Shown: positions 17,630 through 26,556 of the stretch, piece by piece
Layout: every line of letters begins with the position of its first letter
Numbering within the stretch: the stretch's first letter is position 1
Assembly: GCA_943842505.1 (NCBI GenBank)
Contig: CALTDI010000006.1
Location: 62,001 to 126,000 of the forward strand
Length of the DNA: 64,000 nt
Reading direction: 5' to 3'
Source: an uncultured Pseudomonadales bacterium
Lineage (GTDB): Bacteria; Pseudomonadota; Gammaproteobacteria; Pseudomonadales; Pseudohongiellaceae
Translations under genes and position numbers: made by a program
The notes under the pieces: generated by a model
Databases searched by the model: none
The model's input: only the letters and a program-made list of their open reading frames with translations
Told to the model about the DNA's origin: nothing

Positions 17630-18862
17630 ATGGAAGCGCCGGACACTCATTTTTTCTCCATTCGATTTATTCTGCTGGGCACACTCTTGCAGCTCACATC
17701 ACTGGCAACTGCGCAGGCTTTGGATCTTTCCGATTGGCAATCGTTGGAGCGGCAGGCACGTGGCGAAACCGTTTACTTCAACGCCTGGGGCGGCGAGCCT
17801 AGAACTAACAACTACCTAAACTGGGTTAGCGAGCTGATGCTCGAGCGCTATGACATCTCTGTGCAGCATGTGAAGGTCTCGGATACGGCCGAAGCAGTCT
17901 CCAAGGTAGTCGCCCAGCGGCAGGCAGGCAACGATGACAATGGAAGCATCGACCTTTTGTGGATAAACGGCGAAAACTTCGCTGCGCTGAAGGAAAACGA
18001 TCTCCTCTATGGCCCCTGGGCAGAGTCGTTGCCCAATTTCAAGCTTGTGAATGCCGACCGCTTTCCCGAGATGCGTGAAGATTTTACTGTGCCCACTCAA
18101 GGCTTTGAGTCGCCATGGACTCGCTCGCAACTCGTCTTCTACTACGACACCCAATGGCTGGCCGAACCCCCGCAGGACATACGCCAAATTCTGGAATGGT
18201 CAATCGCGAGCCCTGGGGAGTTCACCTATCCTCGCCCACCTGCATTCTTGGGCAGCACTTTTCTGAAGCAGGCACTTATTGAACTCTCCGATCGTGACCC
18301 TGCGTTGTACGCACCGGTGACCAGTGCCGAATTCGAACGACTAGGCCATCTCTTGTGGGAATACCTCGATGCGCTGCATCCAAGCCTGCTGCGTTCGGGT
18401 AGATACTTTCCTGCCTCCGCCATAGACCTGAGGCGGCTTATGGGAGATGGCGAGATTTCTCTCGCGTTTGCTTTTAATCCAAATGAGGCGCTGCTTTCGG
18501 TGCGAAGCGGAGAACTGCCGCCCAGCGTTCGAAGCTATGTTTTGCGCAATGGTACGATCAGTAATGTCAATTTTCTCGCCATACCCTACAACGCGAAACA
18601 AAAGGCGGGGGCGATGGTGACGGCCAACTTCCTGCTCTCAATAGAAGCACAGGCCAGAGCCAGTGACCCGGATCATATGGGTAGCACACCAGCAATTTCG
18701 ATCAGCGATCTGGACAGCGAAGCTCGACGCGCCTTCGATACCATTAGCAGGGACCTGGCTGCGCCTAGTGTAGAAGATTTAGATCGCAAGTTGCAGGAGC
18801 CTCACCCGTCATGGATGCCCGCACTAGAGAAAGCGTGGATTCAGCGCTATAGCGCTAAGTAA
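17630..18862 (+). CDS. ynjB: ABC transporter substrate-binding protein, YnjB type
   Basis: A 410-residue periplasmic binding protein. The N-terminus FFSIRFILLGTLLQLTSLATAQ is a signal peptide. The start of the mature protein matches YnjB closely in pattern: YFNAWGGEPRTNNYLNWV, VQHVKVSDTAEAVSKV, SIDLLWINGENFAALKENDLL and QGFESPWTRSQLVFYYD. E. coli YnjBCD resembles thiamine/iron-type importers but its ligand is not established. ATG 17630 is preferred over a TTG at 17609. Three bases separate its stop from the permease start. Confidence 0.9.
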   Translation: MEAPDTHFFSIRFILLGTLLQLTSLATAQALDLSDWQSLERQARGETVYFNAWGGEPRTNNYLNWVSELMLERYDISVQHVKVSDTAEAVSKVVAQRQAGNDDNGSIDLLWINGENFAALKENDLLYGPWAESLPNFKLVNADRFPEMREDFTVPTQGFESPWTRSQLVFYYDTQWLAEPPQDIRQILEWSIASPGEFTYPRPPAFLGSTFLKQALIELSDRDPALYAPVTSAEFERLGHLLWEYLDALHPSLLRSGRYFPASAIDLRRLMGDGEISLAFAFNPNEALLSVRSGELPPSVRSYVLRNGTISNVNFLAIPYNAKQKAGAMVTANFLLSIEAQARASDPDHMGSTPAISISDLDSEARRAFDTISRDLAAPSVEDLDRKLQEPHPSWMPALEKAWIQRYSAK

Positions 18863-18865
18863 CCG

Positions 18866-20545
18866 ATGCTACGCTGGGCAAGCCATAGTCTACTGATTCT
18901 GCTGACGGTGCCTATTCTGCTCGGCACACTCATCGCTATTTTACCTGCTTTCGGCTATTTCCCAACCCTGGGCAGCACGGAATTCTCTCTGGATGCATGG
19001 CGCGAGCTTATTCAGATACCGGGCATAACGAGAAGCATCCAGATTAGTTTGCTATCGGGAGTTCTAACGCCGCTTATCGCGCTTGCCCTTGTATTTCTTT
19101 ATCTTGCTAGCGCCAGTGGTAGCAAGCTGGATAATTGGATTCGGCGGCTCGTTTCACCGCTACTTTCGTTTCCCCATGCTGCGGCGGCATTTGGTCTCGC
19201 GTTCTTGATTGCACCATCTGGCTTGTTAAGCCGCCTAATATCGCCGGGGCTTAGTGGCTGGGAACGGCCACCTGATCTTCTCATTGTAAATGACACATGG
19301 GGTCTAACCTTGCTGTTTGGGTTAATAGTGAAGGAGGTCCCCTTCCTATTACTTATGTCACTGGCTGCTCTGCCACAGTTACAGCCATCGAAGCATGTTG
19401 AGTTAGCCCGCTCACTAGGATACCGACCCACTATCGCATGGCTGAAGGTTATCGCGCCTAGTCTATATCCCCTAATACGATTGCCGGTGATAGCTGTCAT
19501 CGTGTTTGCTTCGGCTACTGTCGATGTGGCGCTTATTCTTGGCCCTACACTGCCTCCTACATTAAGTGTTAGGGTTCTGGCGTGGTTTAATGACGCGGAT
19601 CTCAATTTACGTTTTCTGGCTGCGGCGGGCGCGATCTTGCAACTGGGAACGAGTTTGCTTGCGATCACTATTTGGCTATGTCTGGAAAAACTAAGCGCAA
19701 TTCTCTGGCGCTTCTGGGTAGCCACTGGTGACCGCGGCACCGGCGAACGCCTAGTGTTTTCCTTGGGACGCGGAGCCATGCCAATCGTCTTGCTAGTAGT
19801 CTCGGGAAGCCTGGCGGCTCTGCTGGTGAATGCATTTGCGGGGCCCTGGCGCTATCCCTCTGCGCTTCCCGCCTCATGGACATTGTTGCACTGGACAAGC
19901 GATTTTCAGAACTTGTTAACGCCACTGCTAAATACATTGCTGATCAGCGTAGGTTCTACCTTCCTGGCATTAGTGTTGGTAATTGCGACTTTAGAATCAG
20001 AGCGACAATCCGGAAAGCTGAGGTCTACGGCAACGTGGTTACTGTATCTCCCATTACTGGTTCCTCAAATTGTGTTTCTGTTTGGCCTTATCGTGTTAAC
20101 AGAATCCATGCAATGGCAGGGAACTATGAGCCTTGTGATATTCGGCCACTTTCTATTTGTGCTGCCCTATGTTTTCTTATCACTCTCCGAGGCTTATAGA
20201 CAATTGGACCCCCGCTGGTCGCAAGTTGCCTCTACACTAGGCGCCAGCCCGTTAAAGTCGTTCTGGCGTATTCGAATCCCCTTGTTGCTGGCACCCTGCC
20301 TAACGGCTATCGCCATTGGAATGGCAATTAGCATTAGCTTGTTTCTACCGACACAGCTGTTGGGTGCAGGACGAATTACTACTATCACTTCGGAAGCGGT
20401 AGCACTAAGCTCCGGCGCGAGCAGAAACCTGATCGCGGTATGGGCAGTAGTACAACTCTCACTGCCAATGTTAGGCTTCTTAGCGGCGCTAACAGTACCC
20501 AGACTAATATGGCGCAATAGAACAGGAATGCGAGAGATTCGATGA
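18866..20545 (+). CDS. ynjC: ABC transporter permease, YnjC type
   Basis: A 559-residue inner-membrane protein with about twelve helices in two repeated halves, as expected for a fused binding-protein-dependent permease. Two EAA-like cytoplasmic loops that contact the ATPase are visible: ELARSLGYRPTIAWLKVIAP in the first half and QVASTLGASPLKSFWRIRIP in the second. The size and two-halves layout fit YnjC and ThiP-like permeases. Its last bases overlap the start of ynjD. Confidence 0.88.
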   Translation: MLRWASHSLLILLTVPILLGTLIAILPAFGYFPTLGSTEFSLDAWRELIQIPGITRSIQISLLSGVLTPLIALALVFLYLASASGSKLDNWIRRLVSPLLSFPHAAAAFGLAFLIAPSGLLSRLISPGLSGWERPPDLLIVNDTWGLTLLFGLIVKEVPFLLLMSLAALPQLQPSKHVELARSLGYRPTIAWLKVIAPSLYPLIRLPVIAVIVFASATVDVALILGPTLPPTLSVRVLAWFNDADLNLRFLAAAGAILQLGTSLLAITIWLCLEKLSAILWRFWVATGDRGTGERLVFSLGRGAMPIVLLVVSGSLAALLVNAFAGPWRYPSALPASWTLLHWTSDFQNLLTPLLNTLLISVGSTFLALVLVIATLESERQSGKLRSTATWLLYLPLLVPQIVFLFGLIVLTESMQWQGTMSLVIFGHFLFVLPYVFLSLSEAYRQLDPRWSQVASTLGASPLKSFWRIRIPLLLAPCLTAIAIGMAISISLFLPTQLLGAGRITTITSEAVALSSGASRNLIAVWAVVQLSLPMLGFLAALTVPRLIWRNRTGMREIR

Positions 20546-21174
20546 GCGAGCCCAAGCTTGAACTAGACAAGGTAAGCATTACGCTTAACGGCAAGCAACT
20601 ACTGACAGTCGATAGCAGTGTAGGCCCCGGGGAAGTACTCACCATCATGGGGCCCTCGGGTTCTGGTAAGTCTTCGTTGCTCGCCTATATAGCTGGATTC
20701 CTGGCACCCGTCTTCGAGGCCAGCGGTGGGGTATTTGTTAACGGAGACGATCTCACCACCCTTCCTGCCGAGCGCCGTCGAGTCGGCTTACTGTTTCAGG
20801 ACCCTCTCCTATTCCCCCATCTATCGATCGCAGGAAATTTACGCTTCGCTATCGATGATCGTAGTGCCGATAAAGCAACGTTAATTCGCCAGGGGCTGGA
20901 TGAAGTAGGTCTGGGCGGCTTCGAGGAGCGTGACCCCGGCACACTGTCTGGCGGACAGGAATCCCGTATTGCGCTGCTACGCCTGTTGCTGTCCAGTCCA
21001 AACGCCGTGTTATTGGATGAGCCCTTCTCTAAACTTGATAGCCAGTTGCGGGAAGAAATGAGGACTCTGGTATTCACTAAGCTGCGGGCCTCGGGTCTAC
21101 CGAGCATCCTCGTGACCCATGATCAGGCCGATGCCGATAGCGCCGGCGGCGAGATTATCACCCTAGAACAGTAG
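20542..21174 (+). CDS. ynjD: ABC transporter ATP-binding protein, YnjD type
   Basis: A 210-residue ATPase. Walker A is GPSGSGKSS (about residues 34-42), the Q-loop LLFQDPLLFPHLS, the signature LSGGQESRIALLRLLL, Walker B AVLLDEPFSKLD and the switch histidine VTHDQAD. Its short length with no regulatory C-terminal domain fits YnjD. It completes the substrate-binding/permease/ATPase set and overlaps ynjC by four bases. Confidence 0.92.
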   Translation: MSEPKLELDKVSITLNGKQLLTVDSSVGPGEVLTIMGPSGSGKSSLLAYIAGFLAPVFEASGGVFVNGDDLTTLPAERRRVGLLFQDPLLFPHLSIAGNLRFAIDDRSADKATLIRQGLDEVGLGGFEERDPGTLSGGQESRIALLRLLLSSPNAVLLDEPFSKLDSQLREEMRTLVFTKLRASGLPSILVTHDQADADSAGGEIITLEQ

Positions 21175-21379
21175 CCTGCGGACATTACAAAACTAAACCA
21201 AAAAGAATTCAGCAGGGGCGATCATGCCTTTGACTTTCAGAGCCTTCAAGAATTCTGCATTCATCCGGCGCTCTGCAGTGAGTTATTGCGCGGGAATCAA
21301 CGGCTGAAATAAACACCCTGACATCTACAAAGCCAAACTCTTTTGATGAACTAGCTTCTGCTTTGGGAGGTTCACTCTG

Positions 21380-22609
21380 CTACGCCTTGAGCCTCGCATA
21401 GCGCTCAGCCCACTGCAGCTTCCATTCACTCAACTGGGCCACTTGCATAGGCTGCCCAATAAAGAAGCCCTGCGCTATATTACAATCGGAGCCCTCGAGA
21501 AAGCGCCAATCAGCCTCGTTCTCAACACCCTCGGCAACTGTCTTTATACCAAGACTCTTTGCGAGCCGAATACTGCCGTCGAAGATATCACGCAGGGATG
21601 GATTATCGTGGGCCGAGTGAACGAAGCTGCGATCTATCTTCAGCTCGTTAAAAGGCAGGTCACGTAACTGTGCCATTGAGGAATGACCGGTACCGAAATC
21701 GTCAATCGAGATGTTCACTCTGTGTTGGCGAAGCCGCGTCAACAGATCCAGCACTAGGGAATAATCTTTCATGAGTTTCGATTCGGTAACCTCAAGTATT
21801 AAGTCTTGCGGGTTCACAGCCGATGCCTGCAACTCATTCTCAAGGAAACTAATAAATTCTCGCGTATCCAGGTTATACATCGAGATATTCACCGCAACGG
21901 TAATATCTATTCCAGCTTCTTTCCAGACTTTACTGTCTATTAAGGCCCTACTCAGCACCTGCTGTGCTATGCCATCTATCATTTCATTCTCTTCGGCAAG
22001 ATCGATGAAATTATCTGGCAGAACCAGACCGTCATCGGGATGCTCCCAACGCACCAGCGCCTCAACACCAACCAGTTCGCCGCTAATAAGCGACACCTTG
22101 GGCTGATAGAAATTGATGAGCTCTCCGGAGTCAATGGCGCTTCTGAATCTCGCCGCCTCATAGGTGGATTTTGCCTCACCTTTTAGAGAACTTCCTTCCT
22201 GCAAGACAAGCAACTTCAAATATTTTTCTAATTGTGCATGCTGTACCGGCTTATTTAGATGGCCCAGCACCCATAGGTCATAGGAAGAAGCTATAGCATC
22301 TGCCGAGTGCAATATTGTCTTGTCTTCGCCACTGACTAAGAAAAGAGCACCGTCGAAACCCGTTTCCAGCAGCTGCTGCAAAAATTCGAGTCCATCCATG
22401 TTGGGCATATTTAAGTCGAGAATGACTACAGTGGAGGCTAACTCCTGGCCCTGCATATGATCGAGAGCAGTCTGGCCAACATCAAATGTGAATACACTTT
22501 TATAACCCTGCATAGACAATTGATGAGAGAGCAGCTTTAGTTGAAACTGATCGCCATCGATAATTGTAATTTGAGTGATGGATTGTGAGCCTGCTACTTC
22601 ATGCTCCAT
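21380..22609 (-). CDS. Response regulator with EAL cyclic-di-GMP phosphodiesterase domain
   Basis: A 409-residue protein. Residues about 12-130 are a receiver domain with phospho-acceptor D65 in VVILDLNMPNMDG and the partner lysine in LNKPVQ. From about residue 155 is an EAL domain with the metal and catalytic residues present: EALVRWEH, VNISMYN, LEVTESKL, IDDFGTGHSSM, LKIDRSFV, VAEGVEN and AQGFFIGQPM. All the motifs needed for c-di-GMP hydrolysis appear intact, so it is likely an active phosphodiesterase controlled by phosphorylation. No histidine kinase is adjacent. Confidence 0.92.
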   Translation of the reverse strand: MEHEVAGSQSITQITIIDGDQFQLKLLSHQLSMQGYKSVFTFDVGQTALDHMQGQELASTVVILDLNMPNMDGLEFLQQLLETGFDGALFLVSGEDKTILHSADAIASSYDLWVLGHLNKPVQHAQLEKYLKLLVLQEGSSLKGEAKSTYEAARFRSAIDSGELINFYQPKVSLISGELVGVEALVRWEHPDDGLVLPDNFIDLAEENEMIDGIAQQVLSRALIDSKVWKEAGIDITVAVNISMYNLDTREFISFLENELQASAVNPQDLILEVTESKLMKDYSLVLDLLTRLRQHRVNISIDDFGTGHSSMAQLRDLPFNELKIDRSFVHSAHDNPSLRDIFDGSIRLAKSLGIKTVAEGVENEADWRFLEGSDCNIAQGFFIGQPMQVAQLSEWKLQWAERYARLKA

Positions 22610-22736
22610 ATTTTTCCCGCTTCCCTACTGATTCAACGACTGCACACAAGGACTTAGAAAAAGAGGCCATTGCATTATGCAATTTAGAACTCTTTGCTCC
22701 CTATTAACTCGGGCTCAACTAAAATTCTTTCTACTA

Positions 22737-23678
22737 CTAGCGGCCAGTTGCGGCGCGCCCTCTCTCTAGCGCATCCTGCGCACCTCGGGAAAGCCCGCCA
22801 TCTAGACCTACCGTTACAAATCGAAAGCCCTGTTCGATTCGCTGCTCCACGGTGCGAGAATTTGTAGTGATTGCACAGGGCACATCATGGTCGAGACAGG
22901 CTGCGAGCACTGTCTGTATAGCGGCCTCAACCGCGGGCTCCGAAGAGCTTGCATAGCCCATCGATGTGCTTAGATCCGAAGGCCCGATGAAGATTACCCC
23001 AGTTCCCGGGACGGAAATAATTTCTTCAATATTCGCGACTCCTTCGGGAGTTTCAATCTGAATTATGGCTAGTAGTTCACCATTCGGATCCAGGGGCCAT
23101 AGATCTGCCTTTGCATGGTAATCCCGTATCCCCCAATACCACACAGCATTAGACGGGTTTCTGCCCCGAAGGCCCACTGGCTCATAGTCATCTGCACCAT
23201 TGAGTTGCGGGTATCTGCTTGCCCGAACCGCCATCTCGGCCTCGGCCGCATTGTTGATGGAGGGGAACATCACACCGTAGGCTCCTACATCCAGCGCCTG
23301 CTTAACCTGAGACAGCACGTCTTCGCTGCCTATTGCCGGAATTCGCACGAAGGGAACAACATTCGGCTGCAGGCTGCCCTTTTCCAGTATGGCCCGTTTG
23401 TCAGTCATACCCAACAGGAACTGACGAATCCTCTCGACGTCGAAGGGTGCATGCTCCATATCGACAATAATAAAGTCCAGGCCCGAGCGGGAAAGCGACC
23501 GGGCATTGTTAAGCGAATAGTCGAAAGACAGAAGACCGAAGGCCGGCTCATCGTTCTCAAACAACTCGATTGCCTTATTCAGGCGCACAGCCGAACCCTG
23601 AGCCAATGCGACTAAGGAGTGGAAGACCAGCAATAGTGTGAGGATCACGCTAGCAGAGTGCTTTATTGATTTTATCAT
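22737..23678 (-). CDS. HpcH/HpaI-type aldolase with an export signal
   Basis: A 313-residue protein of the HpcH/HpaI aldolase/citrate lyase barrel. Family features are DFIIVDMEHAPFD (metal/catalytic region), FVRIPA, ALDVGAYGVMFPSINNAAEAE, IQIETPEGVANIEEI and FIGPSDLSTSMG. Glu in QIETPEG and Asp in GPSDLS are the expected divalent metal ligands. Unusually it begins with a typical Sec signal peptide (ASVILTLLLVFHSLVALAQG), implying a periplasmic enzyme, whereas HpcH/HpaI aldolases are normally cytosolic. A substrate cannot be given. It is divergent from the selenoprotein gene. Confidence 0.85.
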   Translation of the reverse strand: MIKSIKHSASVILTLLLVFHSLVALAQGSAVRLNKAIELFENDEPAFGLLSFDYSLNNARSLSRSGLDFIIVDMEHAPFDVERIRQFLLGMTDKRAILEKGSLQPNVVPFVRIPAIGSEDVLSQVKQALDVGAYGVMFPSINNAAEAEMAVRASRYPQLNGADDYEPVGLRGRNPSNAVWYWGIRDYHAKADLWPLDPNGELLAIIQIETPEGVANIEEIISVPGTGVIFIGPSDLSTSMGYASSSEPAVEAAIQTVLAACLDHDVPCAITTNSRTVEQRIEQGFRFVTVGLDGGLSRGAQDALERGRAATGR

Positions 23679-23907
23679 CTCGATTCCTTCTAAAACTGCG
23701 CATCGATAGGGCTCAGCCTCGTTCGCCGCTCCTCTACCAGAACATCAAATAGTGCCCAGAAACAGACAAGGTTTCAATCGCCGCGGTCACTGTCTGCCCA
23801 GATTGCAATATCCCCAGCCCTGCCTTGCTGTTATATTGAGCCAGCCGCCCATTGCGGCAGGCCAATTAGTCGTACAGGGTAGCTTTATGCCCCGAAAGGA
23901 GATCACC

Positions 23908-25041
23908 ATGAACAGGAAAACAAGCATAGCCGGCATAGCCGCCGCCATGCTGATTAGCGGCGTGCTCAACGCCCAGAGCGCCACTGTGCTCTATAACGAT
24001 CGGGTCGTGGAGCTTGAGCAAACTCTGCCCGATGCTACAGATCTGTGGGTTAAACCGGAAGATCTTACACGGGTGAATGATTTCGTTCTGAAGCCAGAGG
24101 GAGCCTGCCTCGATGCGCTGTGCGTCCCGGTTCTTCAAGATCGAGACAGCGCCATGTTTGTAACCCGACAGGGCCAAGCCTGGTTTAACGTAACCGAGTT
24201 AGCGGACAAACTCCAGCAAGCCTACGTCACCGACTACAATGACGGCGTTTGGAGCTTCGGTACCATGCCCGTTACCCGGCAGTCTTTTCTGCGTGGCGGT
24301 GAGGCACCCGATTTCGAGCTGATGGGTCGCGATGGCGAGCCGGTTCGGCTTTCAGACTTTAGAGGCAAGAAGGTATTACTGCTCACCTGGGCCTCTTGGT
24401 GAGGATGTCGTTACGACGTGCCCGTGTGGCAGTCCATTTACGAAGAACTCAAGTCTGAAAACTTTGAAATTATATCCGTCGCGCAGGACACCGGCGGTGA
24501 AGAAGCTGCAGGGCATTTCTATGATGATGCCAATGTAACTTACACAGCGCTTATCGATGTGAATCATCAAATCAGTTCGCTGTACAATTTGGTCAATGTG
24601 CCCTCCGGCGTTTGGGTCGATGAGGGAGGCAAGATCATGCGCATCAACGAAGGCACCTACGCCAAGACACATTTTGATGGCGCATGGGGAACGGATGACT
24701 ACGTGCCAATCGTGCGCGATTGGGTTGCCAAGGGCGCCGACAGTGAATATGTCTGGGATAGGACCAAGGTGCGCGAGAGTATCATCCAGCGCACGCCGGA
24801 AGCCGAACGCGCACAACCTGCATTCCGTCTGGGCGGTTATTACTTTACCGGCGGCAATGACGAGAAGGCAGAACAGTACTGGACCATGGCACAGGAACTG
24901 GATCCAACGAGTTGGAACTACCTGCGTCAGGATTTGCAGTATGAAGACGGTGGCTCAGCGGGACCGGAGTGGAGCAAAAGACGCGCCGAGATCGAGAGTG
25001 CTGGCGGAAGCTATTATGCACCGCTGGAGATCGACAACTAG
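23908..25041 (+). CDS. Thioredoxin-like (ResA/AhpC-type) selenoprotein, Sec165
   Basis: A 377-residue exported redoxin read through one in-frame TGA at 24400-24402. Residues 1-22 are a Sec signal peptide; about 25-130 form an N-terminal domain resembling the copper amine oxidase-like N-domain; from APDFELMGRDGEPVRLSDFRGKK onward is a thioredoxin fold; the C-terminus looks TPR-like (FTGGNDEKAEQYWTMAQELDP). The TGA falls at the redox motif, giving WASW-U-GCRYD, exactly where cysteine is expected, and the downstream frame continues as normal thioredoxin-fold sequence (IISVAQDTGGEEAAGHFY, VPSGVWVDEGG). I recall ResA-like proteins described with a WAxxUGC motif. A SECIS-like hairpin follows the TGA. 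AAAGGAG lies seven bases before ATG 23908. It probably acts as a periplasmic thiol/peroxide redox enzyme. No sel genes are in the window, so Sec insertion depends on selABCD elsewhere. Confidence 0.85.
24415..24434 (+). promoter_or_regulatory. SECIS-like element for selenocysteine insertion
   Basis: GAC-G-TGCC-CGTGT-GGCA-GTC: a 3-bp stem, a single bulged G on the 5' side, a 4-bp stem and a 5-base loop containing GU. It begins 12 bases after the in-frame TGA. The E. coli fdhF SECIS has the same plan as I remember it: about 11 bases of spacing, 3 bp, one bulged base, 3 bp and a GGUC loop. This is the element SelB would bind. Confidence 0.75.
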
Positions 25042-25092
25042 GCTAGAGTCGAATGACTGCAGCTGACGACAGCAGTCAGTTTTTGCAATCAC

Positions 25093-25129
25093 AAAAAAAG
25101 CCGGGCTGAAATTTCAGCCCGGCTTTTTT
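25093..25129. terminator. Strong bidirectional intrinsic terminator
   Basis: GCCGGGCTGAAATTTCAGCCCGGC is a near-perfect self-complementary stem flanked by seven A residues on the left and seven T residues on the right. It lies between the convergent selenoprotein and NHL-propeller genes and serves both. Confidence 0.92.
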
Positions 25130-25150
25130 AATGGTTTACATGCTAGGGAA

Positions 25151-26272
25151 TTATCTAGCACTCCAAGGCGGATTGATTAACAATTCTGGATTCGCTCCGG
25201 GCTTGGGTACGAACTTTTGCGTACGACCATACTGGTTGTCGCCGCCGTACAAATTGCCCTCAGGGTCTACGCTGAAGGAATGCACCTCGATATAGCCATC
25301 CGGCAGTTCCTGCGGCACTAGCCAGGTGTATTTCAAGTTGCCTTCGAAATCAAAGTTCACGAAGCGAAGTGGACCTAAGTCTGTAATCCAGAAATCGTCT
25401 TCGTTCACGATGATGTCCAGTGGCAGTGTTAGCTGACCAATAGCTTTTACGAATTCGAACTCTACCGGATCTTCCGTCGCTCTCCAGAGATTGACTCGAT
25501 TGCCGGTACGATCCAGAACAAATACACGCCCACCAGGTCCAACTGCAACCGAGTGAATCGTCTTAGTCTGACCGGGACCTTCTCCCTCACTACCGAACTC
25601 GCCTAGATAGTTCATGTCATTATCCATGATCATGATGCGGTTATTGTCCAGCCCGTCCGCGATTAGGATACGACCATCTTCCATGAACGCGACATCCTGT
25701 GGGCGACCAAAATGTGTTTCATCGCTACCGGACACGTTCTTCTCGCCGTAGGTGGCCAGCACTTCGCTGCCATCGTTGGCAATCACGTAAATTTGGTGAA
25801 AGGTTTCATTGATCAGCCAGATGCGCTTCTCATCGTCGTATGGGCTGATACGAATTCGGTGAGGGCCAGGACCTGCCGAACCTTCACACAGATAATCCAA
25901 ATGATCCCAAACTTCGATGGGCTCGCCGTCTGCATTGACTACGAATAGGCAATTGTTCCAGGTGCGACGTGTAGTGTCTCTTAGTACATTGAGGCCTACA
26001 TGACCCGCAAATCCGAGAAAATCATCGGGCAGTGGGTAGGGAAGCACCGTCTCGCCGCGCTGGGCGATGATGATACGATCAGCCGATTCGGCCAGGACAC
26101 CGGAATTGCCGCCGAAGGCATAACCCGCCTCGGCAAAGGGGTCGGCCCACAGGGATACGACGTTATAGGGGCTGTCTCCGATAGGTCCGCGTGCGTTGCC
26201 TTGCTGGGCGAGCGCGGAACCCGAGATTAGGATTGCTAGTGTGAATGCGACTAGCCGACTTAGTTTTACCAT
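25151..26272 (-). CDS. Exported NHL-repeat beta-propeller protein
   Basis: A 373-residue protein with a Sec signal peptide (LVAFTLAILISGSALAQQ). The mature part has NHL repeats: FGRPQDVAFMEDGRILIADGLDNNRIMIMD, TIHSVAVGPGGRVFVLDRTGNRV, and LPLDIIVNEDDFWITDLGPL, giving a six-bladed propeller likely facing the periplasm. Such proteins bind ligands or act as peptidylglycine lyase-like enzymes, but I see no catalytic signature that decides. It belongs to a run of exported minus-strand genes. Confidence 0.78.
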   Translation of the reverse strand: MVKLSRLVAFTLAILISGSALAQQGNARGPIGDSPYNVVSLWADPFAEAGYAFGGNSGVLAESADRIIIAQRGETVLPYPLPDDFLGFAGHVGLNVLRDTTRRTWNNCLFVVNADGEPIEVWDHLDYLCEGSAGPGPHRIRISPYDDEKRIWLINETFHQIYVIANDGSEVLATYGEKNVSGSDETHFGRPQDVAFMEDGRILIADGLDNNRIMIMDNDMNYLGEFGSEGEGPGQTKTIHSVAVGPGGRVFVLDRTGNRVNLWRATEDPVEFEFVKAIGQLTLPLDIIVNEDDFWITDLGPLRFVNFDFEGNLKYTWLVPQELPDGYIEVHSFSVDPEGNLYGGDNQYGRTQKFVPKPGANPELLINPPWSAR

Positions 26273-26491
26273 GATTTACCTGCCTCTTTGATGGCCATTT
26301 GATAGCCATTTGGTCTATTTTCATTTTTCTGGCGCCCATCATGACAAATAAAGGGGCAGAATTTCAATAAACTTTCGAAAAACCACAATTTGTAACCGGT
26401 TTGGCCCTTTCAGTTCCTCTCAAGGTAGAAGTTTATAGATTTCAGAACCAGAGCAATTGAAACCCAAAGGTTAGTAGTTTGTTAGGGGCCA

Positions 26492-26524
26492 TAAAAAAGG
26501 TCGGCATAGAGCCGACCTTTTTGT
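26492..26524 (-). terminator. Intrinsic terminator for the downstream-facing minus-strand gene
   Basis: AAGGTCGGC-atagA-GCCGACCTT hairpin with an A-run on one side and T-run on the other. It lies 33 bases past the stop of the minus-strand gene at 26557 and can act on either strand. Confidence 0.85.
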
Positions 26525-26556
26525 TTGCCTGGGTTTGGGTTTGTGTGTCTGGATTT

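Noticed and set aside
18866..20545. Long minus-strand frames opposite ynjC as genes
   Set aside because: They are rich in Arg, Ser and Pro with no domain, the usual shadow of a hydrophobic gene.
24400..24402. TGA in the thioredoxin-like gene as an ordinary stop, pseudogene or frameshift
   Set aside because: Both sides are in the same frame, the stop sits exactly on the catalytic cysteine position, and a SECIS-like hairpin follows at the right distance.
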